Below are positions 19,914-32,298 of a DNA stretch of 64,000 nucleotides, piece by piece. Under the pieces are notes generated by a model. The model was not told the origin of the DNA, did no database searches, and saw only the letters and a list, made by a program, of their open reading frames with translations. Origin of the DNA: Arcuatula senhousia (taxonomy: Eukaryota; Mollusca; Bivalvia; Mytilida; Mytilidae); the NCBI GenBank assembly GCA_963971305.1, contig OZ020306.1, forward strand, positions 66,747,022-66,811,021, written 5' to 3'. Position 1 is the first letter of the stretch. Every line of letters starts with the position of its first letter. A program made the translations under genes and the position numbers.

Positions 19914-21808
19914 ATTAAATTACAATCGTTCAAAGAACGATCGCGAGGTCTTTCCCATTTGTGTATTACAATAGAAACAGATTACAGTAACTGGATGATA
20001 CAATTTTTGGATAGTACAATATTTAGAAAATATATGGTTGCTCTTGACTTTTTTGCCAGTTGATAGGAATAGTTCATAAAAATCAGTCTAGAAGACCTTT
20101 AAATCTACTTGAATACCAAATTTTATCAAAATTGGTCATTTTTTACATTTGGCGCCATTTGCGCAAAATTTTATTTTTGACTGCAGATTCGTACTCAGGA
20201 CCCTTTAATCTACTTGAATACCAAATTTAATCAAAATCGGTCAACTTTTACATTTTGGCGCCATTGGCGCGAAAAGCGCGAAATTTTATTTTTGACCGCA
20301 GATTCATACTAAGGACCCTAATATCTAACTGAATACCAAATTTCATCAAAATCTGTCAACTTTTATAATTTGGCGCCATTGGCGCGAAAAGCGCGAAATT
20401 CTATTTTGACCACAGATTCGTAATCAGGATTCTTAAATCTACTTAAATACCAAATTTCATCAAAATCGGTCAACTTTTACATTTTGGCGCCATTGGCGCG
20501 AAAAGTGCAAAATTTTATTTTTGATCGCAGATTCGTACTCAAGACTCTTAAATCTACTTGAATACCAAATTTCATCAAAATCGGTCAATTTTTACATTTT
20601 TGCGCCATTGGCGCGAAAAGCGCAAAATTTGATTTTTGACCACAGATTTGTACTCAGGACCCTAAAATCTACTTGAATACCAAATTTCATCAAAATCGGT
20701 CAACTTTTACATTTTGGCGCCATTGGCGCGAAAAGCGCGAAATTTTATTTTTGATCGCAGATTCGTACTCATGATCAAGACTCTTAAATCTACTTGAATA
20801 CCAAATTTCATCAAAATCGGTCAATTTTTACATTTTTGCGCCATTGGCGCGAAAAGCGCAAAATTTGATTTTTGACCACAGATTTGTACTCAGGACCCTA
20901 AAATCTACTTGAATACCAAATTTCATCAAAATCGATCAACTTTTACATTTTGACGCCACCGGCGCGAAAAGCGCAAAATTAGATTTTTCACCACAGATTT
21001 GTACTCAGGACTCTTAAATCTACTTGAATACCAAATTTCATCAAAATCGATCAACTTTTACATTTTGGCGCCATTGGCGCGGAAAGCGCGAAATTTTATT
21101 TTTGACCGGAGGTTCATACTAAGGACCCTTATATCTAATTGAATACCAAATTTCATCAAAATCGGTCAACTTTTACATTTTGGCGCCATTGGCGCAAATG
21201 GGGCGACTTAACCTCTCGCCCCCTCTGGTCCCCATATCGACATAAAGGGGCATGGCTTAGAAACTAACTCAAAAACTATCTAAATATAAATCAATAATTG
21301 TTACATCAAATCTATTTATGGAAAGTGATATTGCACAACATGATGAAATCTGTTGAAACAACGTTTTACGGAGATGTTTGAAGGGCTCTAACTCAAAAAC
21401 GGGTAGTCGAAAAAAAATTTGCCTTCGGATTTGTAATCAGGATCCTCAAATCTACCTGGAAACCAAATTTCATTAAAATCGGACAACATTGACATTTTGC
21501 GCCAACTTTGCGCCATACGCCTGCAACCAGAAAGTAAATTAGAGCATTCTTTTTTGCATGATAAATCATCACCAGGATGTAAGGTACCATTTCCACTAAA
21601 CAGAATCTTGATAACTATTACCGTTTCGGAGGAGATCTGAACACAAGGGTAAACAGCGTTTTGCGCGATTGCGCCGTAACTGAGAATAGTTTAGCGTCAG
21701 GCCCTTAGTCACGTCGATTCCTGGCAGTGCTGAATAAGTGTGCCAAATTTCGTTAAGATCGGTCAAGAAACTTTTTGCTCACGAGCGGCAGAAAAAAAAG
21801 AATAATAA
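19914..21808 (+). repeat. Cassette A2 with ~115 bp GCGC-rich tandem array
   Basis: A-type head (ATCGTTCaaaGAACGAT) and box. The inside has about ten units of ~115 bp: ccaaatttcatcaaaatcgg, tcaacttttacattttggcg, ccattggcgcgaaaagcgcg, attttatttttgaccgcag. After the array, the 3' part shares sequence with A1 (gcgccaactttgcgccatac, gcgattgcgccgtaac). It ends gcggcagaaaaaaaagaataa. Confidence 0.75.
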
Positions 21809-21809
21809 T

Positions 21810-21976
21810 AGGCAGAACGAAATCAATAAGGTCTTCCCTTTTGGAAAGGGAAAGACCTTAATAATAGGCAGAACGAAATCAATAAGGTCTTCCCTTTTGG
21901 AAAGGGAAAGACCTTAATAATAGGCAGAACGAAAACAATAAGGTCTTCCCTTTGGAAAGGGAAAGACCTTAATTAT
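21810..21976 (+). repeat. Three short hairpin units, A-type stems
   Basis: Three nearly identical units of ~54 bp with leader ggcagaacgaaa(t/a)caat and stem AAGGTCTTCCCTTT…AAAGGGAAAGACCTT, spaced by taata. They follow A2, whose box is AGGTCTTTCCC. Confidence 0.82.
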
Positions 21977-23427
21977 TAAACGGCTGATTGTTCATAGAAC
22001 AATCAAGAGAACGGTCTTTCCCCCGTTAAGAGCCTCATTGCTGGCATTTGTTTGTTTGTTTGTTTGTTTTGTTTTGCTGGTTTTTCAAAAAAAGGGGGGG
22101 TATTTCATACATGTATGTTATTGCCATACATGTATCTGAAAAGATGGGGGCGGGGACATTAAAGTATTTTTCTTTTGTGTGTTTTTTGTTTTGTTTTGGT
22201 TTTGTTTTGTTTTTTGTTTTTTGTTTCGTTTCATATGTTTATTTCTTTTGTTTTCTTGTTTAAAACAAACAACAATCAGTAAATCGCAATGGAAAACAGG
22301 GGGGGGGGGGGTGCGGAGACGAGTGATTTTATTTTATTCATTCAAAACTAGGTGGCGACATCACTTTGTTGATCTGGGTATCCTTGGTGTCTCGCGCTTG
22401 TTACGTCATTTTTGAATGACTTTACGACTTAGTTTTTAGATTTTTCAGTACAGCGGTAGACTTTGCAGGGTTAGGACCTATATTGATTTTCCATTCTTTC
22501 AACGTATACAGTTAGAATACATGAACGTCACGGATGAGCAAGTTTATAATTGGAATGTGCCTGTTATAGAAATGACACGGGAATCTTTTGACCATAGTTT
22601 ACAACATTTGATGACAGGCAAAACTAGTGACATAATTAGTTCATTTTGGATTATTTTAAATAGTTAAGGACGAATTTAGTGAAAACATTCAATTTTCGAA
22701 ACAGGAATAACGTTGAATAGTGAAATTTGGAGGAAATTCGTCAGGAATTTTCGTGTTTTACGGGACTGCAGAAAACTTTAATTTTGAAAAACTCATAAAC
22801 CAGAGGACATTTTTGTAAACGGGGACTTTTAGTGCATACATTTGGCTAGGATATCAGCTAGTTTTGACAGCATTTTGGCACTTCCGGTGCATTTGACAAA
22901 AGTACAAAGAGGGGTCAAGTTACGTTTTTTGAAATTTCGAAAAAATAGAAAAAAAATTGTATAAAATAAAATAAGGGGACCCGGCTGGAATGTTTGACAG
23001 ATTTCAGTCGGGCACATTTTTACGGAGAGGGGGCACCAAAAATTTCCGCACGGAAGAGTTTATTTTTGGCTAAATTAGCGATTTTTGAGTAAAAACCAGA
23101 AAGGGGCGTAACTTCAAAACGGGGCCAGGTACAGACTTTATTTTTAGCTACAACGCGAGAGCTCATTATTCTCAGTAACTGTGCAAAATTTCAGCTCGAT
23201 CGGTTGAAAAACTTGGTAGTTTATCTGCGCACAACATTTCATAAAAAAAAGCCCGCGGGGGCATATCTCAAAAACTATGCTAGGTACACACTTCCAGCAT
23301 GAGCTGTGCTTGTTTCTAATGTAGTGCTAGCAGTGTACCAAGTTTCAGGTCAATCCGTTCAGAAATGGCGAAACCATTATTTTTTTTTAAGTCTAAGTGT
23401 TGTTAAAGAAGAATTAGAATAATATTA
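21977..23427 (+). repeat. Cassette E
   Basis: Head hairpin GATTGTTC-ata-GAACAATC, box AACGGTCTTTCCCCCG. Most of the body is unique in this window, with a T/G-rich stretch (22040-22265) and a run of about 12 G near 22300. The 3' part carries ccaagtttcaggtcaatccg and ends aagaagaattagaataat. There is no internal tandem array. Only one copy is seen. Confidence 0.6.
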
Positions 23428-25071
23428 TTAAATTACAATCGTTCAAAGAACGATCGCGAGGTCTTTCCCTATTTGTGTCCTCCAATAAAAATAGATTCCT
23501 AAATGAATGTTACCATTTTTGGATACATCAACATGGTAGGTACTCCAGATTAGAAATATTTGGATGCTATGGACTTTCAGGTCGGTTGCTAAGAACAAAA
23601 CATCACTTCCGGTCATAAAATATTGAAATTTAAACTCAGCAGGTAGTCAGGAGTCATAAAATATATGGTTGCTATGGACTTTTAGGTCGGTTGCTATGAA
23701 CAAAACATCACTTCTGGTCATAAAATATTGAAATTTAAACTCAGCAGGTAGTCAGGAGTCATAAAATATATGGTTGCTATGGACTTTTAGGTCGGTTGTT
23801 ATAAACAAAACATCACTTCCGGTCATAAAATATTGAAATCTAAACTCAGCAGGTAGTCAGGAGTCATCAAATATATGGTTGCTATGGACTTTTAGGTCGG
23901 TTGCTATGAACAAAGCGTCACTTCCGGTCATAAAATATTGAAATTTAAACTCAGCAGGTAGTCAGGAGTCATAAAATATATGGTTGCTATGGACTTTTAG
24001 GTCGGTTGCTATGAACAAAACGTCACTTCCGGTCATAAAATATTGAAATTTAAACTCAGCAGGTAGTCAGGAGTCATAAAATATATGGTTGCTATGGACT
24101 TTTAGGTCGGTTGCTATGGACAAAAGGTCACTTCCGGTCACAAAAAGATAAAATATAATCTCAGCAAGTAGTCTGGATTCACAAAATATATGGTTGCTAT
24201 GGACTTTTCCTTAAGGTTACCTTGTTGCTAAGGACTACCTTGACCTATGACCTTTGACCTTGGACCTAAATTACAGCCCCTTCCTAACTGATTGTGAAAA
24301 TATATGGTTGCTATGGATTTTTCCTTAAGGTTACCTTGTTGCTATGGACTGACCTTGACCTATGACCTTTGACCTTGAACCTAAATTACAGCCCCTTCCT
24401 AACTGATTGTGAAAATATATGGTTGCTATGGATTTTTCCTTAAGGTTACCTTGTTGCTATGGACTGACCTTGACCTTTGACCTTTGACCTTAGACCCAAA
24501 TTATAGCCCCTTCCTAACTGATTGTGAAAATATATGGTTGCTATGGACTTTTCCTTACCATTACATTGTTACATATGGATTACTATACATTGCGCAATAC
24601 ATTCCTATATTTAGTCATGACGCAATAATTCAAACTTGAGATTTGACCTATGACATATATATTTTCGGATGCAACTTATGTCACCTAAGACGATTGGTGA
24701 AGGTCCCAAGTCTGTAGGACTAACCGTTTTGAAAAAAATTTTGTTGGCGCATCGCAACACTTTTCGGGTCAAAAACGCGTAACCAGGAAGTTGTTCGAAA
24801 ACTTTTTTTTTGCATGACAAATCATGGCCAGAAGTCAGGTAACAAATTCCACACTTCAGATTTTTGATAACAGTTATGGTTTCTGAGTTAATCTGCAGAC
24901 AAGGTTTTTGGGTTACGGGCAGATAACTCTGTTACTAAAAATAGATTCGTTTCAAAGCATGAGTCACGTCGAGTCCTGGTACTGATGATTAAGTGTGCCA
25001 ACTTTCGTTAAGATCGGTTAAGACACTTTTCGTTTTTTGAGGGAAGAAAAGAAGAATAATAATAATAATAA
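23428..25071 (+). repeat. Cassette A3
   Basis: A-type head and box. Two consecutive internal arrays follow: six or so ~104 bp units (catcacttccggtcataaaa, ttgaaatttaaactcagcag, atatggttgctatggac), then three ~110 bp units with gaccttgacc and tgacctttgacctt. The 3' part is nearly the same as in the chimera at 17583-18255. Confidence 0.73.
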
Positions 25072-25180
25072 TCATAAGAAATACAGTAAGGTCTTTCCTT
25101 CTGTAAAGGGAAAGACCTTAATAATAATCATAAGAAATACAGTAAGGTCTTTCCTTCTGTAAAGGGAAAGACCTTAATAA
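25072..25180 (+). repeat. Two short hairpin units, A-type stems
   Basis: Leader cataagaaatacagt, stem AAGGTCTTTCCTTCTGT…AAAGGGAAAGACCTT, spaced by aataataat. The second joins directly to a headless A copy. Confidence 0.8.
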
Positions 25181-26354
25181 CTGAATGATACCATTTTTGG
25201 ATATATCAACCTGGTAGGTACTCCAGATTAGAAATATTTGGTTGCCATGGACTTTTAGGTCGGTTGCTATGAACAAAACATCACTTCCGGTCATAAAATA
25301 TTGAAATTTAAACTCAGCAGGTAGTCAGGAGACATAAAATATATGGTTGCTATGGACATTTTGGTCGGTTGCTATGAAGAAAACATCACTTCCGGTCATA
25401 AAATATTGAACTTTAAACTCAGCAGGTAGTCCCGGTCATAAAATATTGAAATTTAAACTCAGCAAGTAGTCAGGAGTCATAAAATATATGGTTGCTATGG
25501 ACTTTTAGGTCGGTTGCTATGAACAAAACATCACTTCCGGTCATAAAATATTGAAATTTAAACTCAGCAGGTAGTCAGGAGTCATAAAATATATGGTTGC
25601 TATGGACTTTTAGGTCGGTTGCTATGGACAAAAGGTCACTTCCGGTCCCAAAAAGATAAAATTTAAACTCAGCAAGTAGTCTGGATTCATAAAATATATG
25701 GTTGCTATGGACTTTTCCTTAAGGTTTCCTTGTTGCTAAAGACTGACCTTGACCTATGACCTTTGACCTTGGACCTAAATTACAGCCCATTCCTAACTGA
25801 TTGTGAAAATATATGGTTGCTATGTACTTTTCCTTAACATTACATTGTTACAAATGGATTACTATACATTGCGCAATACATTCCTATGTTAAGTCATGAT
25901 GCAATAATTCAAACTTGAGATTTGACCTATGACATATATATTTTTGGATGCAACTTATGTCAACTAAGACGATTGGTGAAGGTCCCAAGTCTCTAGGACT
26001 AACCGTTTCCAAATAAATTTTGTTGGCGCATCGCGACACTCTTTGGGTCAAAAACACGTAACCAGGAAGTTGATCGAAAAACAATTTTTTGCGTGACGAA
26101 TCATAACCAGGAGTCTAGCAACATTTTCCCTGCTTCAGATTTTTGATAACGGTTACGGTTTCTGACTTTATCTGCAGACAAGGTTTTTGAGTTCCGGGCA
26201 GATAACTCCGTTACTAAAAATAGATCGGTTTCGCAGGGTTAGTCAGGTCAAGCCCAGGCAGTGTCGGTTAATGGTACCAAGTATCGAAATGATATGTCGC
26301 GACACTTTTTATATATGGACCGCGGAAAAGAAGAAGAATAATAATAATAATAAT
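25181..26354 (+). repeat. Cassette A4, head missing
   Basis: It begins inside family A (ctgaatgataccatttttgg), lacking hairpin and box, so the preceding short unit stands in place of its head. It contains several ~104 bp units, one ~110 bp unit, and a 3' part that diverges from A3. The tail is gaccgcggaaaagaagaagaat. Confidence 0.65.
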
Positions 26355-26482
26355 AAAAATAATCAGAAGAAATACAATAAGGTCTTTCCTTTTGGAAAGG
26401 GAAAGACCTTAATAATAATAATAAAAATAATCAGAAGAAATACAATAAGGTCTTTCCTTTTGGAAAGGGAAAGACCTTAATA
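26355..26482 (+). repeat. Two short hairpin units, A-type stems
   Basis: Leader cagaagaaatacaat, stem AAGGTCTTTCCTTTTGG/AAAGGGAAAGACCTT, spaced by aataataataataaaaat. They follow A4. Confidence 0.8.
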
Positions 26483-27650
26483 ACTAGTTCTAATTGTGAT
26501 CGCAAGCGAGTCACAAAAATGTCCCCTCACGTACCCCTCTTTGTCAATGTCTCTTGGCATTTGAGATAACTTAATTTATCCAATTTTCATCAAAATAGGA
26601 GTAAGTTTAATTTTGGCGGGAAACGGCGGCCATTTTTAAAATGGCCAACAATAAAAATATTTCGATGTCAAAAATCAACTCGCCATACAACTATTACCTT
26701 ATATACCAATTTTCGTTAAAATCTGAGTAAATTTAATTTTGGCGGGAAATGGCGGCCATTTTGAATATGGCCGACGATAAAAAAATTTTGATGCCAAAAA
26801 TCAACTTGCCATACCACTATTACCTTATATACCAATTTTCATTAAAATCGGAACAATTTTAATTTTGGCGGGAAATGGCGGCCATTTTGAAAATGGCGGC
26901 CAAAAAAAAAATTTTGATTCCAAAATTGAACTTGGCATACCACTATTACCTTGTAAACCAATTTTCATCAAAATCAGAATAACTTTAATTTTGGCGGGAA
27001 ACGGCGGCCATTTTGAAAATGGCCGACAATAAAAAAATTTTGATGTCAAAAATCAACTCGCCATACCACTATTACCTTATATACCAATTTTCATTAAAAT
27101 CGGAGTAATTTTAATTTTGGCGGGAAATGGCGGCCATTTTGAATATGGCCGCCCAAAAAAAAATTTCGATTCCAAAATTGAACTCGGCATACCACTATTA
27201 CCTTGTAAACCAATTTTCATTAAGAAATAATAAAGTTGAGAATTTTTTTCATTGATATCACAAAATATATGGTACAAAGAAAGATAACTCAATCTTACAA
27301 AAAAAATAATTTTCGATTTTTTGCAAAATTTTGAAAACGGTAAGTCCGATTTTCAAAATTTTTTTTTTAAATGAAAGGTATTGTATATCCGCACTTCACC
27401 TATAAGGGAATTTTTCCTACCCCTGCCGGATCAGAAATGCCAGGAAAAATTCAACTTCGGTTTCGAGGAGCCATTTTGAGGCCCTTTTTTTACCTATATG
27501 GGGTCGTTCGATTTCGGCAAAAAATACAAAAAGCACAATAGCCCATTCCATACTCTTGATTTATGAATTTTCAGCTTCCTACCTTAAAAGATGTCGAAAA
27601 AATGAGGTGGACAAGTTCACGATCCAGAATACCGAGAATAATAATAATAA
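26483..27650 (+). repeat. Cassette C1
   Basis: Head CTAGTTCTAATTGTG with hairpin TTGTGAtCGCaaGCGagTCACAA and box AATGTCCCCTCACGTACCCC. Inside are ~126 bp units: accaattttcatcaaaatc, ttttggcgggaaa, ggcggccattttgaaaatgg. The 3' domain is ttgcaaaattttgaaaacgg, ctgccggatcagaaatgcc, gtggacaagttcac, then aataataat. Confidence 0.78.
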
Positions 27651-28791
27651 CTAGTTCTAATTGTGATCGCAAGCGAGTCACAAAAATGTCCCCTCACGTA
27701 CCCCTCTTTGTCAATGTCTCTTGGCATTTGAGATAACTTATTTTATCCAATTTTCATCAAAATAGGAGTATGTTTAATTTTGGCGGGAAACGGCAATAAA
27801 AATATTTCGATGTCAAAAATCAACTCACCATACATATATTACCTTATATACCAATTTTCGTTAAAATCTGAGTAAATTTAATTTTGGCGGGAAATGGCGT
27901 CCATTTTGAAAATGGCCGACGATAAAAAAATTTTGATGTCAAAAATCAACTTGTCATACCACTATTACCTCATATACCAATTTTCATTAAAATCGGAGTA
28001 ATTTTAATTTTGGCGGGAAATGGCGGCCCAAAAAAAAATTTTGATTCCAAAATTGAACTCGGCATACCACTATTACCTTGTAAACCAATTTTCATCAAAA
28101 TCAGAATAACTTTAATTTTAGCGGTAAACGGCGGCCATTTTGAAAATGGCCGACGATAAAAAAAAATTTTGATGTCAAAAATCAACTCGCCATACCACTA
28201 TTACCTTATATACCAATTTTCATTAAAATCGGAGTAATTTTAATTTTGGCGGGAAATGGCGGCCATTTTGAAAATGGCCGCCCAAAAAAAAATTTCGATT
28301 CCAAAATTGAACTCGGCATACCACTATTACCTTGTTAACCAATTTTCATTAAGAAATAACAAAGTTGAGAATTGTTTTCATTAATATCACAAAATATATG
28401 GTACAAAGAAAGATAACTCAATCTTACAAAAAAAATAATTTTCGATTTTTTGCAAAATTTTGAAAACGGTAAGTCCGATTTTCAAAATTTTTTTTTTAAA
28501 TGAAAGGTATTGTATATCCGCACTTAACCTATAAGGAAATTTTTCCTACCCCTGCCGGATCAGAAATGCCAGGAAAAATTCAACTTCGGTTTCGAGGAGC
28601 CATTTTGAGGCCCTTTTTTTACCTATATGGGGTCGTTCGATTTCGGCGAAAAATACAAAAAGCACAATCTCCCATTCCATACTCTTGATTTATGAATTTT
28701 CAGCTTCCTACCTTAAAAGATGTCGAAAAAATGAGGTGGACAAGTTCACGATCCAGAATACCGAGAAAAATAATAATAATAATAATAATAA
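27651..28791 (+). repeat. Cassette C2
   Basis: Full C head and tail. It is close to C1 but one unit has lost its YY1-like half (27781-27800 region), and another lost ggccattttgaaaatgg at about 28025. It abuts C3 through (aat)n without a hairpin unit. Confidence 0.77.
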
Positions 28792-29976
28792 CTAGTTCTA
28801 ATTGTGATCGCAAGCGAGTCACAAAAATGTCCCCTCACGTACCCCTCTTTGTCAATGTCTCTTGGCATTTGAGATAACTTATTATATCCAATTTTCATCA
28901 AAATAGGAGTAAGTTTAATTTTGGCGGGAAACGGCGGCCATTTTGAAAATGGCCAACGATAAAAAAAAATTTGATGTCAAAAATAAACTCGCCATACAAC
29001 AATAACCTTATATACCAATTTTCATTAAAATCGGAGTAACTTTGATTTTTGGCGGGAAACGGCGGCCATTTTGAAAATGGCCGACGAAATAAAAATTTCG
29101 AAGTCAAAAATCAACTCGCCATAGCACTATAACCTTATATACCAATTTTCATCAAAATCAGAGTATTTTTAATTTTGGCGGGAAACGGCGGCCATTTTGA
29201 AAAAAGCCGACGATAAAAAAAATTTGATGTCAAAAATCAACTCGCCATACCACTATTACCTTATATACCAATTTTCAACAAAATTGGAGTAAGTTTAATT
29301 TTTGGCGGGAAACGGCGGCCATTTTGAAAATGGCCAACGATAAAAAATTTTTGATGTTAAAAATCAACTCGCCATGCCACTATTACCTTATATACCAATT
29401 TTCATCAAAATTGGAGCAAGTTTAATTTTTGGCGGGAAAATGGCGGCCATTTTAGCCGCCATTTTAAAAATGGCCGCCAAAAAATTTTTTCGATACCAAA
29501 AATGAACTCGGCATACCACTATTACCTTGTAAACCAATTTTCATTAAGAAATAACAAAGTTAAGAATTTTTACATTACTATTACAAAATATATTGTTCCA
29601 AGAAAGATAACTCAATTTGACAAAAAAATTAAATTTCGATTTTTTGCAAAATTTTGAGAACCGTAAGTCCGATTTTCAAAATTTTTTTTTTAAATGAAAG
29701 GTATTGTATATCCGCACTTAACCTATAAGGGAATTTGTCCTACCCCTGCCGGATCAGAAATGCCAGGAAAAATTCAACTTCGGTTTCGAGGAGCCATTTT
29801 GAGGCCCTTTTTTTACCTATATGGGGTCGTTCGATTTCGGCGAAAAATACAAAAAGCACAATCTCCCATTCCATACTCTTGATTTATGAATTTTCAGCTT
29901 CCTACCTTAAAAGATGTCGAAAAAATGAGGTGGACAAGTTCACGATCCAGAATACCGAGAAAAATAATAATAATAA
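28792..29976 (+). repeat. Cassette C3
   Basis: Full C head and tail, with about five internal units, the last carrying a doubled motif (gcggccattttagccgccat). It uses the agaaataacaaagttaag variant of the 3' domain shared with C4 and C7. Confidence 0.77.
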
Positions 29977-31270
29977 CTAGTTCTAATTGTGATCGCAAGC
30001 GAGTCACAAAAATGTCCCCTCACGTACCCCTCTTTGTCAATGTCTCTTAGCATTTGAGATAACTTATTATATCAAATTTTCATCAAAATAGGAGTAAGTT
30101 TAATTTTGGCGGGAAATGGCGGCCATTTTGAAAATGGCTGACGCTAAAAAAATTTTGATGTCAAAAATAAGTTCGCCATACCACTTTTACCTTAAATACC
30201 AATTTTCATCAAAATCAGAGTAACTTTGATTTTGGCGGGAAACGGCGGCCATTTTGAAAATGGCCGACAATAAAAAAATTTTGATGTCAAAAATCAACTC
30301 GCCATACCACTTTTACCTTATATACCAATTTTCATCAAAATCAGAGTAACTTTAATTTTGGCGGGAAACGGCGGCCATTTTGAAAATGGCCGACGAAAAA
30401 AAATTTTTTATGTCAAAAATCAACTCGCCATACCACTATTACCTTTTATATCAATTTTCATAAAAATTGGAGCAAGTTTAAGTTTTGGCGGGAAAATGGC
30501 GGCCATTTTAAAAATGGCCACTAAAAATTTTTTTCGATACCAAAAATGAACTCGGCATACCACTATTACCTTGTAAACCAATTTTCATCAAAAACGGAGT
30601 AAGTTTAATTTTGGCGGGAAATGGCGGCCATTTTGAAAATGGCCGACGAAAAAAAATTTTTTATGTCAAAAATCAACTCGCCATACCACTATTACCTTTT
30701 ATATCAATTTTCATAAAAATTGGAGCAAGTTTAAGTTTTGGCGGGAAAATGGCGGCAAAATGGCCGCCAAAAATTTTTTTCGATACCAAAAATGAACTCG
30801 GCATACCACTATTACCTTGTAAACCAATTTTCATTAAGAAATAACAAAGTTAAGAATTTTTACATTACTATTACAAAATATATTGTTCCAAGAAAGATAA
30901 CTCAATTTGACAAAAAAATTAAATTTCGATTTTTTGCAAAATTTTGAGAACCGTAAGTCCGATTTTCAAAATTCTTTTTTTAAATGAAAGGTATTAAAAG
31001 TCTACACTTACCCTTTAAAGGAATTTTTCCAACCCCTGCCGGATCAGAAATGCCAGGAAAAATTCAACTTCGGTTTCGAGGAGCCATTTTGAGGCCCTTT
31101 TTTGACCTATAAGGGGTCGTTCGATTTCGATGAAAAATACAAAAAGCACAATCTCCCATTCCATACTCTTGATTTATGAAGTTTCAGCTTCCTACCTTAA
31201 AAGATGTCGAAAAAATGAGGTGGACAAGTTCACGGTCCAGAATACCGAGAAAAATAATAATAATAATAAT
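29977..31270 (+). repeat. Cassette C4
   Basis: Full C head and tail. Two adjacent blocks (about 30346-30590 and 30600-30830) are near-duplicates of each other, differing by a short deletion in the second. The tail runs through seven aat repeats into hairpin units. Confidence 0.77.
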
Positions 31271-31398
31271 AAGAAACCGAGCAAAAACAATATGTCCCCG
31301 ACACTTCGTGTTCGGGGACATAATAATAAGAAACCGAGCAAAAACAATATGTCCCCGACACTTCGTGTTCGGGGACATAATAATAATAATAATAATAA
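31271..31398 (+). repeat. Two short hairpin units, C-type stems
   Basis: Leader aagaaaccgagcaaaaacaa, stem ATGTCCCCGACAC-ttc-GTGTTCGGGGACAT (one mismatch), spaced by aataat. The box matches that of C4 (ATGTCCCCTCACG). Confidence 0.83.
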
Positions 31399-32150
31399 CT
31401 AGGTATAATTGTGTTGGGATGCCAACACAGAAGTCGCCCAAAATTGCCATGGATTATATTTCTTTCAAATAAGTATAATAAAATATGCCTAGAAATCAAA
31501 TTTCAGACAAATCAGACAAAGATTCCAATTTAACACAACGGGAATGTAGTAAAAATGGCCGCCATTTTGAAACCGGAAGTCCAATCAAAATTCTGATTGC
31601 ACCATTGAACTCAGCATACTAGATTTACCCAGATAACCCATTTTCAAGACAATCAGACAAACTTTAATTTTTCGTCTATTTTTAGTAACGGGCTGCCATT
31701 TTGAAACGGCGGCCAATTTGAACATTCTGAAAACTTCTTGCAAAACTTCAAATGAAGGTTAATCACTGTGCAAAGTTTCATTACCTCTCTTCAAAGCATC
31801 TCAGACTAGATAGTAGGACAAAATTAGCAGTTTTTCATAGGGGGCGGGGGTATAAAAATGGCCGCCATTTAAAAACGGTAAGTCCAATCTGATATCTGAT
31901 TTCATATATGAACTCAGGATACCCCATTTACCCATATAACCTATTTTCAAAATGTTCCGATAAGTATTAGTCGTTGTTACTATTTTTAGAACGGCCGCCA
32001 TTTTGAAACGGTGGCCATTTTGAATTTTTAAACATTACGTTGCATAACTCCTTTTGGTGTTCTATGACCCTATCAAGTGTCATAGAACTCCTACAAAGCA
32101 CTTCCGAGCAATCCTTTCGGAAAAGTTCATGGATAAGAGAAATAATAATA
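31399..32150 (+). repeat. Cassette Q1
   Basis: Head CTAGGTATAATTGTG, hairpin TGTGTTGG-gatg-CCAACACA, box GAAGTCGCCCAAAATTGCC. It contains aatggccgccattttgaaac, ccggaagtcc and aactcagcatac blocks, partly shared with family D. It ends aaaagttcatggataagag and aat repeats. Confidence 0.72.
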
Positions 32151-32159
32151 ATAAGAAGA

Positions 32160-32298
32160 AAAATAATAATAATAAGAAACGGGGTAAAAACAATAAGTCG
32201 CCAAAACTTTGTTTTGGGCGACTTAATAATAATAAGAAACCGAGCAAAAACAATATGTCCCCGACACTTCGTGTTCGGGGACATAATAATAATAATAA
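32160..32298 (+). repeat. Two short hairpin units: Q-type then C-type
   Basis: The first has leader aagaaacggggtaaaaacaa and stem TAAGTCGCCAAAAC-ttt-GTTTTGGGCGACTTA, matching the Q1 box. The second is the C-type unit (ATGTCCCCGACAC stem) found at 31271-31398. Confidence 0.8.

Noticed and set aside
22285..22320. G-quadruplex at the poly-G run
   Set aside because: One uninterrupted G run of about 12 in an otherwise unremarkable stretch; may be a sequencing-prone homopolymer.
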